64,000 nucleotides of DNA from Zooshikella harenae (GTDB lineage Bacteria > Pseudomonadota > Gammaproteobacteria > Pseudomonadales > Zooshikellaceae): assembly GCF_018837975.1 (NCBI RefSeq), contig NZ_JAGSOY010000020.1:1-64000 (forward strand), written 5' to 3'. The notes below the pieces were generated by a model. The model ran no database searches and was not told the origin of the DNA. It saw nothing but the letters and a program-made list of their open reading frames with translations. The stretch's first letter is position 1; each line of letters begins with the position of its first letter. The position numbers and the translations under genes were made by a program. This document shows positions 19,676 through 28,397 of this stretch, in pieces.

Positions 19676-20335
19676 ATGATACATCACGTTGAAACCAATC
19701 AAACGATTCTTAACTATATCCGTGATAACTCGCTAAGAGAAAGTAGCATTCTTAAAGCACTCCGTGATGAAACGGGAGAAATGCCTGAGTGCAACATGCA
19801 GATCATGCCAGAACAAGGACAATTTATGGCGCTACTGACAAAGATCACACATGCTCAGAAAGCGCTCGAAATAGGTGTTTTTACCGGATACAGCACACTT
19901 TGTGTAGCCCAAGCATTACCCGAAGATGGCTTACTGATTGGTTGTGATATCAATGAAGAATGGGTAAATATAGGCCGCCGCTATTGGCATGAAGCAGGAA
20001 TTGATCATAAAATAAAAACCATGATTGGTGATGCTAAATCAAGCTTAACCAGCTTACTCGATGAAGGATTAGCAGGTACATTTGATATTGCCTTTATAGA
20101 TGCAGATAAAGAAAACTATGACAGTTACTATGAGTCTGCATTGCAGTTAATCAAAAAAGGTGGTCTGCTTATTTTAGATAACACGCTCTGGTCTGGCGCT
20201 GTTGCAGATCCATCAATAGAGGATGAAGAAACCACATCACTACGTCAAATTAATAAAAAACTTCATCATGACAATCGAGTTGAGTTAAGCTTTTTACCTT
20301 TTGCTGATGGTTTAACACTTGCCTTAAAGTGTTAG
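19676..20335 (+). CDS. Catechol-type O-methyltransferase, SfmM3/SafC/SacG-like
   Basis: A 219-residue class I, metal-dependent O-methyltransferase of the caffeoyl-CoA/catechol type: [11 protein letters not shown] motif [11 protein letters not shown], metal and substrate residues in FIDADKENY and [13 protein letters not shown] lies 9 nt before the ATG. In saframycin Mx1 and safracin pathways the homologue (SafC, SacG, SfmM3) methylates the 4-hydroxyl of 3-hydroxy-5-methyltyrosine. Its position directly after the SfmD-like gene fits that order of reactions. Confidence 0.88.
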   Translation: MIHHVETNQTILNYIRDNSLRESSILKALRDETGEMPECNMQIMPEQGQFMALLTKITHAQKALEIGVFTGYSTLCVAQALPEDGLLIGCDINEEWVNIGRRYWHEAGIDHKIKTMIGDAKSSLTSLLDEGLAGTFDIAFIDADKENYDSYYESALQLIKKGGLLILDNTLWSGAVADPSIEDEETTSLRQINKKLHHDNRVELSFLPFADGLTLALKC

Positions 20336-20504
20336 TGTACGTAACAACTAACAAATACTATTTGTGGACTTTGTCAGAAAATATCCATCGTGACTCAATA
20401 TTTAAGTTTAATAAACAAATTACAAACGATAGGTAAATCTACAATAGTCCACTCATGTCTTACTCACTGTTTATTTACTAGCCCACTACTTAATCATATA
20501 AAGT

Positions 20505-21998
20505 ATGGCGTATAACTCTATGTCTCACTTACCAACCTCCCTTAAAGCAACCACTAACGTTGAACAAACTAGTCACTCTCATCAGACTACTGCAACTACA
20601 TCTAACCTTCATTTAATACCAGGTTATCGGCATACACCACTGATTGGTTGGCGTTGGCAAGGGCTTCGCATGCTAAACGATCCTATTGGTTTTTTTATGA
20701 AAACATATAAAGCCTATGGACAAATAAGCAGCTGGGATAATACTGATCCAAAATATATTGCTATCTTTGGCCCAACGTTTCACCAAGCGTTATTTACCCA
20801 GTCAAAACAGTTTATTGCAGATGCATTTAGGGAAAGTCAATTTCCGGCTGGGTCGCCCATGGAACGGCTCAGTCTGGGATTACTGAGAATAAATGGTGAA
20901 AAACACCGCCAACACCGTCGACTAATGCAGCCTGCTTTCAAAAAAAACAGCATTGATCAATATCTCAATAGTATTACTTCGATCACTCAGGAAACTCTGG
21001 ATACTTGGAGTTTAAACGAAGTTCGTCGTATTGATCAGGATATTACTTGCTTAATCACCCGAATTTCACTCAAGACTATGTTTGGGCTTGAACAAAATCC
21101 ACTGTCGAAAAAGCTTGAGCATTACATAGCACTTTTATTAAAAACAGCGGGTTCCTCCACTACACTACTTTTTCCTGTTGATATTCCAGGAAGCACCTAC
21201 CGTAAAATGTTGCAATGTGCTGCATCTATTGAAGCAATCATTAGAAATATGATCCACCAAAAATGTAAGGCTTCAACGCAAGACTATGATATATTATCAG
21301 CACTTATTGCAGCTCGAGATGATCAAGGGATTGGCTTCAGTGAAGATGAACTTATTGGTGAAGCATACACTGTACTATGTCATGAGAGCAGTGCCTCTGC
21401 AATTTTATGGACGTTATTTTTATTAGACCAACATCCAGAAGAATATGCCCAATTACTCACAGAGCTACAAACAATCCTTAATAGTAAACCGCCTACCATA
21501 GAAGATTTATCAAGATTAAACTATCTTGACTGGGTAATAAAAGAAAGCTTACGTTTATTTCCTCCTGCAGCTTTTGGTATTCGTTATGCTAATGAAGATG
21601 CCGAGCTAAATGGCTATCCTATCAATAAAGATACAACTATTTTTTTCAGTGCGTATGTTTCGCACCGCATACCAGAAGTATTCAATCAGCCTTTACGTTT
21701 TAACCCCCAACGCTGGGCATCACTTAAACCCTCTCCTTTTGAGTATATTGCATTTGGTGCAGGAGAACATAACTGTATGGGGCGCCATTTCGCCTTACTT
21801 GAAGTAAAACTTATTTTGATTTTACTCTTACAGCGTTTTAGGCCCTCACTTATTACAGGTAGCAAGGTCGATCGTTCTATGCGAATTTCATTAGTCGCCA
21901 AACAAGGTTTAACTGTAAGGCTGGAAAAACCTAGTCGTTTTTTAAAAGCACCTAAAATAAAGGGAAATATTTTGGAGTCATTTGAAAAAAATGCATAA
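20505..21998 (+). CDS. Cytochrome P450
   Basis: A 497-residue P450 without an N-terminal membrane anchor. The haem loop is FGAGEHNCMGR with thiolate Cys424 and the ExxR motif is E347-SL-R350. The I-helix motif reads LCHESSAS (H293-E294-S295-S296) where A-G-x-D/E-T-T is usual, so the conserved alanine-glycine is replaced and threonine is serine. It is co-directional with and overlaps the next methyltransferase, so it belongs to the cluster. The safracin cluster, as I recall, has no P450, so this gene may set the product apart. No ferredoxin partner is seen in the window. Start could also be ATG 20520. Confidence 0.88.
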   Translation: MAYNSMSHLPTSLKATTNVEQTSHSHQTTATTSNLHLIPGYRHTPLIGWRWQGLRMLNDPIGFFMKTYKAYGQISSWDNTDPKYIAIFGPTFHQALFTQSKQFIADAFRESQFPAGSPMERLSLGLLRINGEKHRQHRRLMQPAFKKNSIDQYLNSITSITQETLDTWSLNEVRRIDQDITCLITRISLKTMFGLEQNPLSKKLEHYIALLLKTAGSSTTLLFPVDIPGSTYRKMLQCAASIEAIIRNMIHQKCKASTQDYDILSALIAARDDQGIGFSEDELIGEAYTVLCHESSASAILWTLFLLDQHPEEYAQLLTELQTILNSKPPTIEDLSRLNYLDWVIKESLRLFPPAAFGIRYANEDAELNGYPINKDTTIFFSAYVSHRIPEVFNQPLRFNPQRWASLKPSPFEYIAFGAGEHNCMGRHFALLEVKLILILLLQRFRPSLITGSKVDRSMRISLVAKQGLTVRLEKPSRFLKAPKIKGNILESFEKNA

Positions 21999-22602
21999 AT
22001 ATATAAAACGAGACCCTGGTTATATTGACATTTTTAATCGCATAGCCCCGTTATATGATCAAAAATATGGTCAAGATTGCGTAACAGCGCAAACTAAGGT
22101 GTTTAATTGGGCAACTAATAGTTACTCAACTGCCCCCGCCAAAATATTGGATATAGGCTGTGGAACAGGTACTTTGTTACAACAACTATCAAATTTTTGG
22201 CCTGAATCTCAAGTTATTGGTCTTGATCCAGCCCAAGCAATGATTGAACAAGCCAGTAAAAAATTGCCACATGCTAAATTTATTACTAAAAAAGCAGAAA
22301 CAATTCCACTCGCCAATAACACCATTGATCTTGTAATCTGTACAACATCATTTGGTCACTTGCGTAACCAGCTTTCGGTATTAAAAGAAATAAATCGAGT
22401 TCTTTGCCACAGTGGTATTTTCATTCTTGCAGAGCACTGCCCTCCAAATTTTTTTGTTAAGTTCTTCCTCTATATTATTCAACGTTTACCCAATTTAAAA
22501 GCACTACCAGACATTAAAGTACTACTCAAGAAATCAGGACTAACGCCAATTCAAGAAGAGATAACCGACGATCATTTTATTATATTAAAGTCAATAAAAT
22601 AA
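21991..22602 (+). CDS. Class I SAM methyltransferase, candidate N-methyltransferase (SacI/SfmM1-like)
   Basis: A 203-residue methyltransferase: SAM motif ILDIGCGTGTLL, then GLDPAQAMIEQA and the UbiE/Methyltransf_11 pattern. It overlaps the end of the P450 gene by 8 nt from ATG 21991; a TTG at 21982 is also possible, but GGAG at 21974-21977 is only 4 nt from it and 13 nt from the ATG. Small UbiE-like enzymes in THIQ clusters are assigned to N-methylation of the core amine; that role here is inferred from context. Confidence 0.75.
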   Translation: MHKYIKRDPGYIDIFNRIAPLYDQKYGQDCVTAQTKVFNWATNSYSTAPAKILDIGCGTGTLLQQLSNFWPESQVIGLDPAQAMIEQASKKLPHAKFITKKAETIPLANNTIDLVICTTSFGHLRNQLSVLKEINRVLCHSGIFILAEHCPPNFFVKFFLYIIQRLPNLKALPDIKVLLKKSGLTPIQEEITDDHFIILKSIK

Positions 22603-22644
22603 AAATATTATATACCTAATACTTCTACTACTATGGCACTTTTT

Positions 22645-22673
22645 TATACCTAAAATGATTCTTGATGAGTATA
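22645..22673 (-). repeat. Dispersed intergenic repeat, copy 1
   Basis: Read on the minus strand it gives TATACTCATCAAG then AATCATTTTAGGTATA. It lies between the small methyltransferase and the monooxygenase genes. Member of a family with the approximate pattern TATACCCTTCA, one or two variable bases, GAATCATTTTTAGG. Confidence 0.55.
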
Positions 22674-22701
22674 TTTAAAGTATTTTTGTATGGAGCCAGC
22701 A

Positions 22702-24213
22702 ATGTCAAAAACAGCAAACGTTATCATAGTGGGCGCAGGTCCAGCTGGATTAACACTCGCTACCGAACTTGCCAACGCAGGTATTCAAACACATATTATC
22801 GAACGAAGAGCTAAACCCAGTAATTTATCTCGAGCATTTGGCATTTTACCACACACCCTTGAATTACTTGATATGAGGGGACGTGCGGATATACTCATTA
22901 ATAATGGGACGCCTTGGGTACATGCACCACTGGGTGATGGCAAACATAGCCTTGACTTTAGTCGTTTACAAAGCCGATTTCCATTCATGCTAATCATTCC
23001 ACAGTGTAAAGCTGAAGCTCATTTTGAAGCGATGGCATTAAAAGCGGGTGTAAAAATTACTCGAGGCATGGAAGTAATCGATATAAAACAAACTTCTCAA
23101 CACGTTATAACTACTGTAAAAACGGCTAAAGGTATCAACCATTTACAAGCAGACTATGTGATTGGTTGTGATGGAGTGAAAAGCACCATTCGTCAGTTAC
23201 TAAATATTGAGTTTCCAGGGTTTCGCTATGACTGCACATTAAGTATTGCTGATGTTCATTTAACTTATCCTCCAGAACCTAAAGTTTATGCTCGTACCAC
23301 TAAACGAGGTATGGTTGCTGTTTTTCCATTTGATGATGGATCTTTCCGCCTTATTGTACTTGACCATCACTATATGCATATCCCGGTAGAAAATCCACTC
23401 ACGCTCGATGAACTTAATGATAGTGTACAAGGTATTCTTGGCAGGGACTTGGGCATTCACCAACCCACCTGGATGTCACGCTTTCGCAGTGAACAACGCC
23501 AGGCAGATAAGTACCAGGTCGGTCGTGTATTTTTGGCGGGTGATGCTGCCCATACTCATATACCCTCAGGCGGACAAGGTCTGCAAATAGCCATTCAGGA
23601 TGCAATCAATCTAGGTTGGAAATTAATTGCTGTACTAAAAGGCCAAGCACCAACTGAGTTATTACAAAGCTATGAACAAGAACGACGCGCAATAAATAGT
23701 AAAATACTCAAAAACACAGATAAAATATTTAAATACGAAATATCCCGTAGTCTTCCAGCTCGAATACTTCGTCATTTAAGTGTACTACTAATGAGTGTTC
23801 CATTTATTCAATTATTAGTTATCAAACAACTTTCAGGTGTAACATTACGCTACCCATTTCCAAAACAAGGATCACATAAGCTAGTAGGAAAAAGAGTACC
23901 AGATATCATGTTAATTGATGAGTTTGGTCACACACATCGTATTTATGAGACGTTAAGAAGACAGCAATTTATATTAATTGATCAAACCACGAATAGTCAT
24001 TTTATTAAAAATTATATCAATACTGGTAATGAACAGCTTGTAGTGTTAACAGGTCAAATTCAACCGCCACACCAATTACCATGTGCCCTATTGATAAGGC
24101 CTGATGGCTACATATTGTGGACGGCCCAATCAGAAAACAACACCACCCTACCAAGCGTACTGGAAAAGTGGCTTCCTAAAAAAGTGCATAAAGACCAACC
24201 ATTGGCTGCTTAA
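22702..24213 (+). CDS. FAD-dependent aromatic monooxygenase, SacJ/SfmO-like
   Basis: A class A flavin monooxygenase of about 503 residues: N-terminal GAGPAGLTLA for FAD, the central DGVKSTIR motif, and LAGDAAHTHIPSGGQGLQ for FAD phosphate, with a C-terminal thioredoxin-like extension typical of the PheA/RdmE group. GGAG at 22692-22695 fits ATG 22702 with 6-nt spacing; ATG 22690 would overlap that site and is rejected. SacJ and SfmO proteins of this class oxidise the phenol ring of the THIQ scaffold, giving the hydroquinone/quinone. This is the last intact gene of the tailoring run and is followed by a terminator. Confidence 0.85.
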   Translation: MSKTANVIIVGAGPAGLTLATELANAGIQTHIIERRAKPSNLSRAFGILPHTLELLDMRGRADILINNGTPWVHAPLGDGKHSLDFSRLQSRFPFMLIIPQCKAEAHFEAMALKAGVKITRGMEVIDIKQTSQHVITTVKTAKGINHLQADYVIGCDGVKSTIRQLLNIEFPGFRYDCTLSIADVHLTYPPEPKVYARTTKRGMVAVFPFDDGSFRLIVLDHHYMHIPVENPLTLDELNDSVQGILGRDLGIHQPTWMSRFRSEQRQADKYQVGRVFLAGDAAHTHIPSGGQGLQIAIQDAINLGWKLIAVLKGQAPTELLQSYEQERRAINSKILKNTDKIFKYEISRSLPARILRHLSVLLMSVPFIQLLVIKQLSGVTLRYPFPKQGSHKLVGKRVPDIMLIDEFGHTHRIYETLRRQQFILIDQTTNSHFIKNYINTGNEQLVVLTGQIQPPHQLPCALLIRPDGYILWTAQSENNTTLPSVLEKWLPKKVHKDQPLAA

Positions 24214-24232
24214 TCTACATTGTAGATACAGA

Positions 24233-24268
24233 TACTCTCTCTTAAAACTATAACGGTAAGAGAGAGTA
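24233..24268 (+). terminator. Terminator after the tailoring genes
   Basis: A perfect 12-bp inverted repeat, TACTCTCTCTTA (24233-24244) with its complement at 24257-24268, loop 12 nt, followed by AT-rich sequence. It lies 20 bp after the monooxygenase stop. Confidence 0.7.
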
Positions 24269-24276
24269 AATTTTAA

Positions 24277-24572
24277 ATACTCCACTGTATACACAACTCA
24301 ATCGTAAAAAATTATTTTATTAATCCTAAAATTGCTTTTGGTTTATTGCTTTATTTAGCCAGTTTGTCTCGTCTTATGCATCCAATAACATGACAAAGTC
24401 ATTACTTATCATTATCCCCTTCTTGTTTGACAGGCTATGGTACTCAACAATTGCTGTATTGCTTTCTAAACCTACAGTATTAAATAAGCTTAATAAAAAT
24501 GCTATTTGGTTAGATCGAATAATGGGATGTATTTTATTACTGTTAGCGTTAAAGGTTGTTTTAACTTCGTGA
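24277..24572 (+). pseudogene. Decayed LysE/RhtB-type amino-acid exporter fragment
   Basis: Two adjacent frames give pieces of the C-terminal half of a LysE/RhtB exporter. The first, open from 24277 to the TGA at 24391, contains INPKIAFGLLLYL, matching the family's NPK-x-x-x-F-F motif. The second, from 24390, gives LFDRLWYSTIAVLLS and WLDRIMGCILLLLALK, matching the final two membrane helices. The pieces need a frameshift near 24390 and the N-terminal half is missing, so this is a relic. The 60-residue second frame has an ATG but is unlikely to be functional alone. Confidence 0.55.
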
Positions 24573-24694
24573 TCGCCTTATTAAATGCCTAAACATCAAG
24601 TTTCGTACTACTCTTAACATAAAGAAAAAGCACTAAGGAAGGTGGAACCTACAACACACTATAGTAAGTATGTATCCCAAAGGCAGCACTATGT

Positions 24695-25456
24695 ATGAAA
24701 CATATCTTAAAATTTTTATTAATATTGTTATGTAGCCATATCGCAATTGCTAGAACGGTAGACATTGGCTACACCTCTCATGGACTACCTTTTGATGAAG
24801 AAAAAGACGAAAAATTGATTGGGGGATTAATCTTCGATATAGCCTCTCTTATTGTGTCAACAGCCAAGCTTGAACCTGTCTTTCACTCACTCCCCGTTAA
24901 TAGAGTTGAAGAATTTTTAGTCTCTGGATACATTCAGATGTTGTGTTTATACAACCCCAGCTGGTTAATATCTCCTGATCATTTCACTTGGGGACCACCA
25001 TTATTAAGACAACGTGAGTTTTTTATTATTCGTCAGCAAGATGAAAACATTACCCACTATGAGCAACTCAAGGGCTTTAACATTGGAAGCCATCTAGGTT
25101 ATATCTATAGTGATACATTGATGTCGCTCTTTGACGATGGTGAAGCGACTCGCATTTCAAGACTCTCAACGCTAGAGCTTTATAAACTAATAAAATTGAA
25201 TCGTGTTAATGTTATTATTGATAATGACTACTCTTTTTTTTATTTAAAAAGTCAAGGTAAAGCTAATGGGTTACAATTGACCTCCCTTATAGATAACATA
25301 TACCCATTGCACTGTGCTTTAAGTAAGATAAAACCAACACTGAATAAAAAATTACTTTCTGCAATGAATATAATTGCCAATCAAAATGATGTAGCAAAAG
25401 TATTAATTCACTATAAAAATTATTTACCCTCTTCGGCTAACAGAACATCGAACTGA
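24695..25456 (+). CDS. Periplasmic solute-binding-like protein (SBP family 3)
   Basis: A 253-residue protein with a signal peptide (cleavage likely after IAIA) and the general pattern of amino-acid-type periplasmic binding proteins: VDIGYTSHGLPF at the start, GGLIFDIASLI, and a second lobe with ELYKLIKLNRVNVIIDN. No permease or ATPase gene is beside it, so it may be one of the stand-alone family 3 proteins common in marine gammaproteobacteria. Its last 33 bases overlap the convergent rbsR gene. Confidence 0.65.
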   Translation: MKHILKFLLILLCSHIAIARTVDIGYTSHGLPFDEEKDEKLIGGLIFDIASLIVSTAKLEPVFHSLPVNRVEEFLVSGYIQMLCLYNPSWLISPDHFTWGPPLLRQREFFIIRQQDENITHYEQLKGFNIGSHLGYIYSDTLMSLFDDGEATRISRLSTLELYKLIKLNRVNVIIDNDYSFFYLKSQGKANGLQLTSLIDNIYPLHCALSKIKPTLNKKLLSAMNIIANQNDVAKVLIHYKNYLPSSANRTSN

Positions 25457-26428
25457 CAGCTTTGTTTCTAAAAGTAATGTTCTTCCTTTTTTTCGTTTAC
25501 GTTTAATTTTATCAACAAGTGTGGTAACGGCCATTTTTCCTAATTCACGCTTTGGCTGAGAAATACTTGTAAGTGGCGGAATAAAATATTTCGCCATAGG
25601 AATATCATCATATCCAATGACTGATAATGCTTCAGGAACCTTTACCCCTCCTTTATAAGCAGCACTAATCATTCCCATTGCCATAACATCATTACACACA
25701 AACATCGCAGTTGGGCGTTCGGTTAACGACCAAATCGCTTTAAATGCCTGTTCTCCACTCACTGCTTCAAAATCTCCAGCGATAATCCACTCAGAATTTA
25801 TAGTAAGCTTTGCTTCCTCCATAGCCTGTTGAAATCCAGTAAGCCGTTGCTGGCTGGGTAATTTTTCCATAGGTCCCGTCAAACAACCAATAGCGGTATG
25901 TCCCTGCTCAATTAAATAACGTGTTGCAAGGTACCCACCTTGCGCAGAATTATCCTGAATTTTATCCATAAACTCATTACTGGGCCCCCAGTCCATAATC
26001 ACTTGTGGCAATGACTCATAGGACTCCAATAGTGAAAATAATAAAGGATCATATTCTGTGCACATTAATAGCAAACCATCAATACGCTTTGCAACTAATG
26101 TTTCCAAGTAATGGCGAAGTTTTTGACGATCCCCTTCAATGGTACAAAGTAAAAGCGAATAACCTTCTTTGAAACATGCCGCTTCTACCCCCTGTACCAC
26201 TTCCGCAAAAAAAGGATTTGAGCTTGAGGTGACAAGCAAACCCAATGTGCGTGTTTGATTAACCTTTAAACTTCGAGCAACGGCACTGGGCGCATAGTTT
26301 AATGACTTAACGGCGTCATACACTCGTTCCTGCGTTTCTTTTGCAACAAACCGTGTATTATTCAACACATGAGAGACTGTTGTTGTAGAAACACCAGCCA
26401 GTTTTGCCACATCTTTTATCGTTGCCAT
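25424..26428 (-). CDS. rbsR: Ribose operon repressor RbsR (LacI family)
   Basis: About 334 residues. An N-terminal LacI-type helix-turn-helix, MATIKDVAKLAGVSTTTVSH, is followed by a periplasmic-binding-protein-like effector domain. The frame opens at 26449 but the family always starts with MAT-x-KDVA, so ATG 26428 is preferred. It is the last gene of the rbs operon, directly after rbsK, and the obvious ligand for it is the palindrome upstream of rbsD. The C-terminus ends in SVRCSVSRRG and its coding sequence overlaps a convergent gene. Confidence 0.92.
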   Translation of the reverse strand: MATIKDVAKLAGVSTTTVSHVLNNTRFVAKETQERVYDAVKSLNYAPSAVARSLKVNQTRTLGLLVTSSSNPFFAEVVQGVEAACFKEGYSLLLCTIEGDRQKLRHYLETLVAKRIDGLLLMCTEYDPLLFSLLESYESLPQVIMDWGPSNEFMDKIQDNSAQGGYLATRYLIEQGHTAIGCLTGPMEKLPSQQRLTGFQQAMEEAKLTINSEWIIAGDFEAVSGEQAFKAIWSLTERPTAMFVCNDVMAMGMISAAYKGGVKVPEALSVIGYDDIPMAKYFIPPLTSISQPKRELGKMAVTTLVDKIKRKRKKGRTLLLETKLSVRCSVSRRG

Positions 26429-26445
26429 AACATGAATAGCCTTTA

Positions 26446-27372
26446 TCAAGCCTTTTGCTGTTTACAGTACAGCTCAACCTCTGCTCTTTCGGGTATTGCA
26501 CTTTGTGCACCAAGACGTGTCACACTAATCGCTGCGGCTGCTTGAGCCAAATAAATAGCCTCTGCCATCGATAGATCTTCTGTCAAGGCAACGGCTAAAG
26601 CACCATTAAATGTATCGCCAGCGGCCGTTGTATCTACAGTTTTAACATCAAACCCAGGATAATAATGCTGCTCTCCTGCATGACTGAATAATACGCCCGC
26701 TTTACCCATCGTAATTAAAACCTTTGATATCCCTTTTTTATGGAGCATATCAGCCGCCATTTTTGCAGAATCAATGTCATTAACCTTTACACCTGTTAAG
26801 AGAGAGGCTTCTGTCTCATTCGGTGTAATAATATCCACTGCCGACAAAAGCTCATCATTTAACGGTTGCGCTGGCGCAGGATTCAGAATGACATTAACCC
26901 CCTGTTTCTGTGCAGCCTTAGCCGCTAAGGTAACCGTTTCTATTGGCGTTTCTAGTTGCATTAATAATGTATGAACGGATTCTAACTCTGTAAGCCAAGG
27001 CATAATACGAGAAGGTGTTAATTCACTGTTCGCACCAGGATGGAGTGCAATACAATTTTCGCCTTGGCTATTAACTAAAATTAATGCAGTTCCTGTAGGC
27101 ACATCTTTAATTGCTGTTACCCGATTGGTATCTATACCATCAGTTTGAAAATCATGACAAAACTGATGACCAACCGCATCATCCCCCACACAGGCAACAA
27201 ACGCAACATTACCTTTTAAACGGGCTGCAGCGACGGCTTGATTGGCCCCTTTACCCCCCCCCGTTAACTGGTAATGATCACCCGCAAGGGTTTCTCCTGG
27301 TTTTGGGAAATAAGGCACTTGTAACATATGGTCAGCATTAACACTACCTAACACCCATAAGGTATTAGCCAT
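26446..27372 (-). CDS. rbsK: Ribokinase
   Basis: A 308-residue PfkB-family sugar kinase. The N-terminal signature GGKGANQAVAAARL and the C-terminal DTTAAGDTFNGALAVAL with catalytic Asp are intact. It phosphorylates imported ribose to ribose-5-phosphate. GGAG precedes the ATG. Located between rbsB and rbsR in the ribose operon. Confidence 0.95.
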   Translation of the reverse strand: MANTLWVLGSVNADHMLQVPYFPKPGETLAGDHYQLTGGGKGANQAVAAARLKGNVAFVACVGDDAVGHQFCHDFQTDGIDTNRVTAIKDVPTGTALILVNSQGENCIALHPGANSELTPSRIMPWLTELESVHTLLMQLETPIETVTLAAKAAQKQGVNVILNPAPAQPLNDELLSAVDIITPNETEASLLTGVKVNDIDSAKMAADMLHKKGISKVLITMGKAGVLFSHAGEQHYYPGFDVKTVDTTAAGDTFNGALAVALTEDLSMAEAIYLAQAAAAISVTRLGAQSAIPERAEVELYCKQQKA

Positions 27373-27424
27373 TACTTACTCCTAAATCAGCGCATTTGGG
27401 CAGGTCTAAATATACACTTTGACT

Positions 27425-27455
27425 GTTAAAAGCCCGGTATTTCCAGGCTTTTAAC
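27425..27455 (-). terminator. Intercistronic hairpin between rbsB and rbsK
   Basis: GTTAAAAGCC (27425-27434) pairs perfectly with GGCTTTTAAC (27446-27455). On the minus strand it follows the rbsB stop. Such hairpins after binding-protein genes commonly stabilise the upstream mRNA or end part of the transcripts, raising binding protein over kinase; that role is inferred. Confidence 0.6.
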
Positions 27456-27464
27456 GTTGTCGTT

Positions 27465-28376
27465 TTACAATGTAATCAGTTTTAATGGTACTGAAATAGA
27501 AGGATCAACCGTTTCACCTTTCAGTACTTTTGCGGCAATTTCAATTCCTTTTTCACCAATTAAAGCAGGCTGTTGTGCTACAGTACCCGCAAGAGAACCT
27601 GACTTAACCGCATTCACGCCTTCATCAGTCCCATCAAACCCAACAACCAAGACATCACGTTGCGCAGCTTCAATGGCTTTAATCGCTCCTAGCGCCATTT
27701 CATCATTTTGAGCAAAAACAGCTTGTACATCTTTATTGGCTTCCAATAAATTTTCCATGACATTCAAGCCTTTTGTTCTATCAAAGTCTGCAGGTTGGCT
27801 AGCAAGAACAGCTAAATGTTTCGCTTCAGCAGCTTTATTAAAACCTTCACCACGATCTCTTGCTGCCGAAGTTCCAGGAATACCCTGTAATTGAATGACT
27901 TTGGCTCCAGCACCCAGTTTTTCAGCAATATAGTTACCTGCCAGCTCACCACCCGCAACATTATCAGATGCAACGTGCGATGAAACCTCCCCACCATTGG
28001 CACCACGGTCTAGCGTGATAACAGGGATTTTAGCTTGGTTCGCCACACGAATAGCATTAACAACGGCAGAAGAATCTGTAGGGTTAATCAAAATAGCTGC
28101 AACTTTTTTTACCGTAAGATCTTCTACATTTGCCAGTTCTTTGGCAGGATCATTTTGTGAGTCTAAAACCAGTAACTCATAGCCTAATGCATTCGCTTTC
28201 TGCTCTGCACCATCTTTTAACGTTACAAAAAAGGGATTATTCAATGTGGAAATAACCAACGCCAACTTTGGCTTTTCTTTTGTTTGTTCAACAGTAGCTT
28301 TTTCCTCTTTTTTATCGCACCCCATTAACCCTACCGTTAACAAAATACCCGTCATTAACATTATTATTTTTTTCAT
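27465..28376 (-). CDS. rbsB: Ribose ABC transporter, substrate-binding protein
   Basis: A 303-residue periplasmic-binding protein of the sugar type ([52 protein letters not shown]), typical of RbsB. Unlike E. coli RbsB, its signal peptide ends in a lipobox (GLMGC with Cys20) followed by DKKEE, so it is probably a lipoprotein. It works with RbsC and RbsA, whose genes lie just upstream in the operon. Confidence 0.94.
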   Translation of the reverse strand: MKKIIMLMTGILLTVGLMGCDKKEEKATVEQTKEKPKLALVISTLNNPFFVTLKDGAEQKANALGYELLVLDSQNDPAKELANVEDLTVKKVAAILINPTDSSAVVNAIRVANQAKIPVITLDRGANGGEVSSHVASDNVAGGELAGNYIAEKLGAGAKVIQLQGIPGTSAARDRGEGFNKAAEAKHLAVLASQPADFDRTKGLNVMENLLEANKDVQAVFAQNDEMALGAIKAIEAAQRDVLVVGFDGTDEGVNAVKSGSLAGTVAQQPALIGEKGIEIAAKVLKGETVDPSISVPLKLITL

Positions 28377-28397
28377 TATTTCCTCCTACTGTCCATT

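Noticed and set aside
24390-24572. 60-residue frame as a small membrane protein gene
   Set aside because: Its sequence matches the last two helices of LysE/RhtB exporters and the preceding motif lies in another frame just upstream, so it is treated as part of a pseudogene.
27425-27455. Hairpin as the end of the rbs operon
   Set aside because: rbsK and rbsR follow in the same direction with tight spacing, so a stabilising or partial terminator fits better than an operon end.
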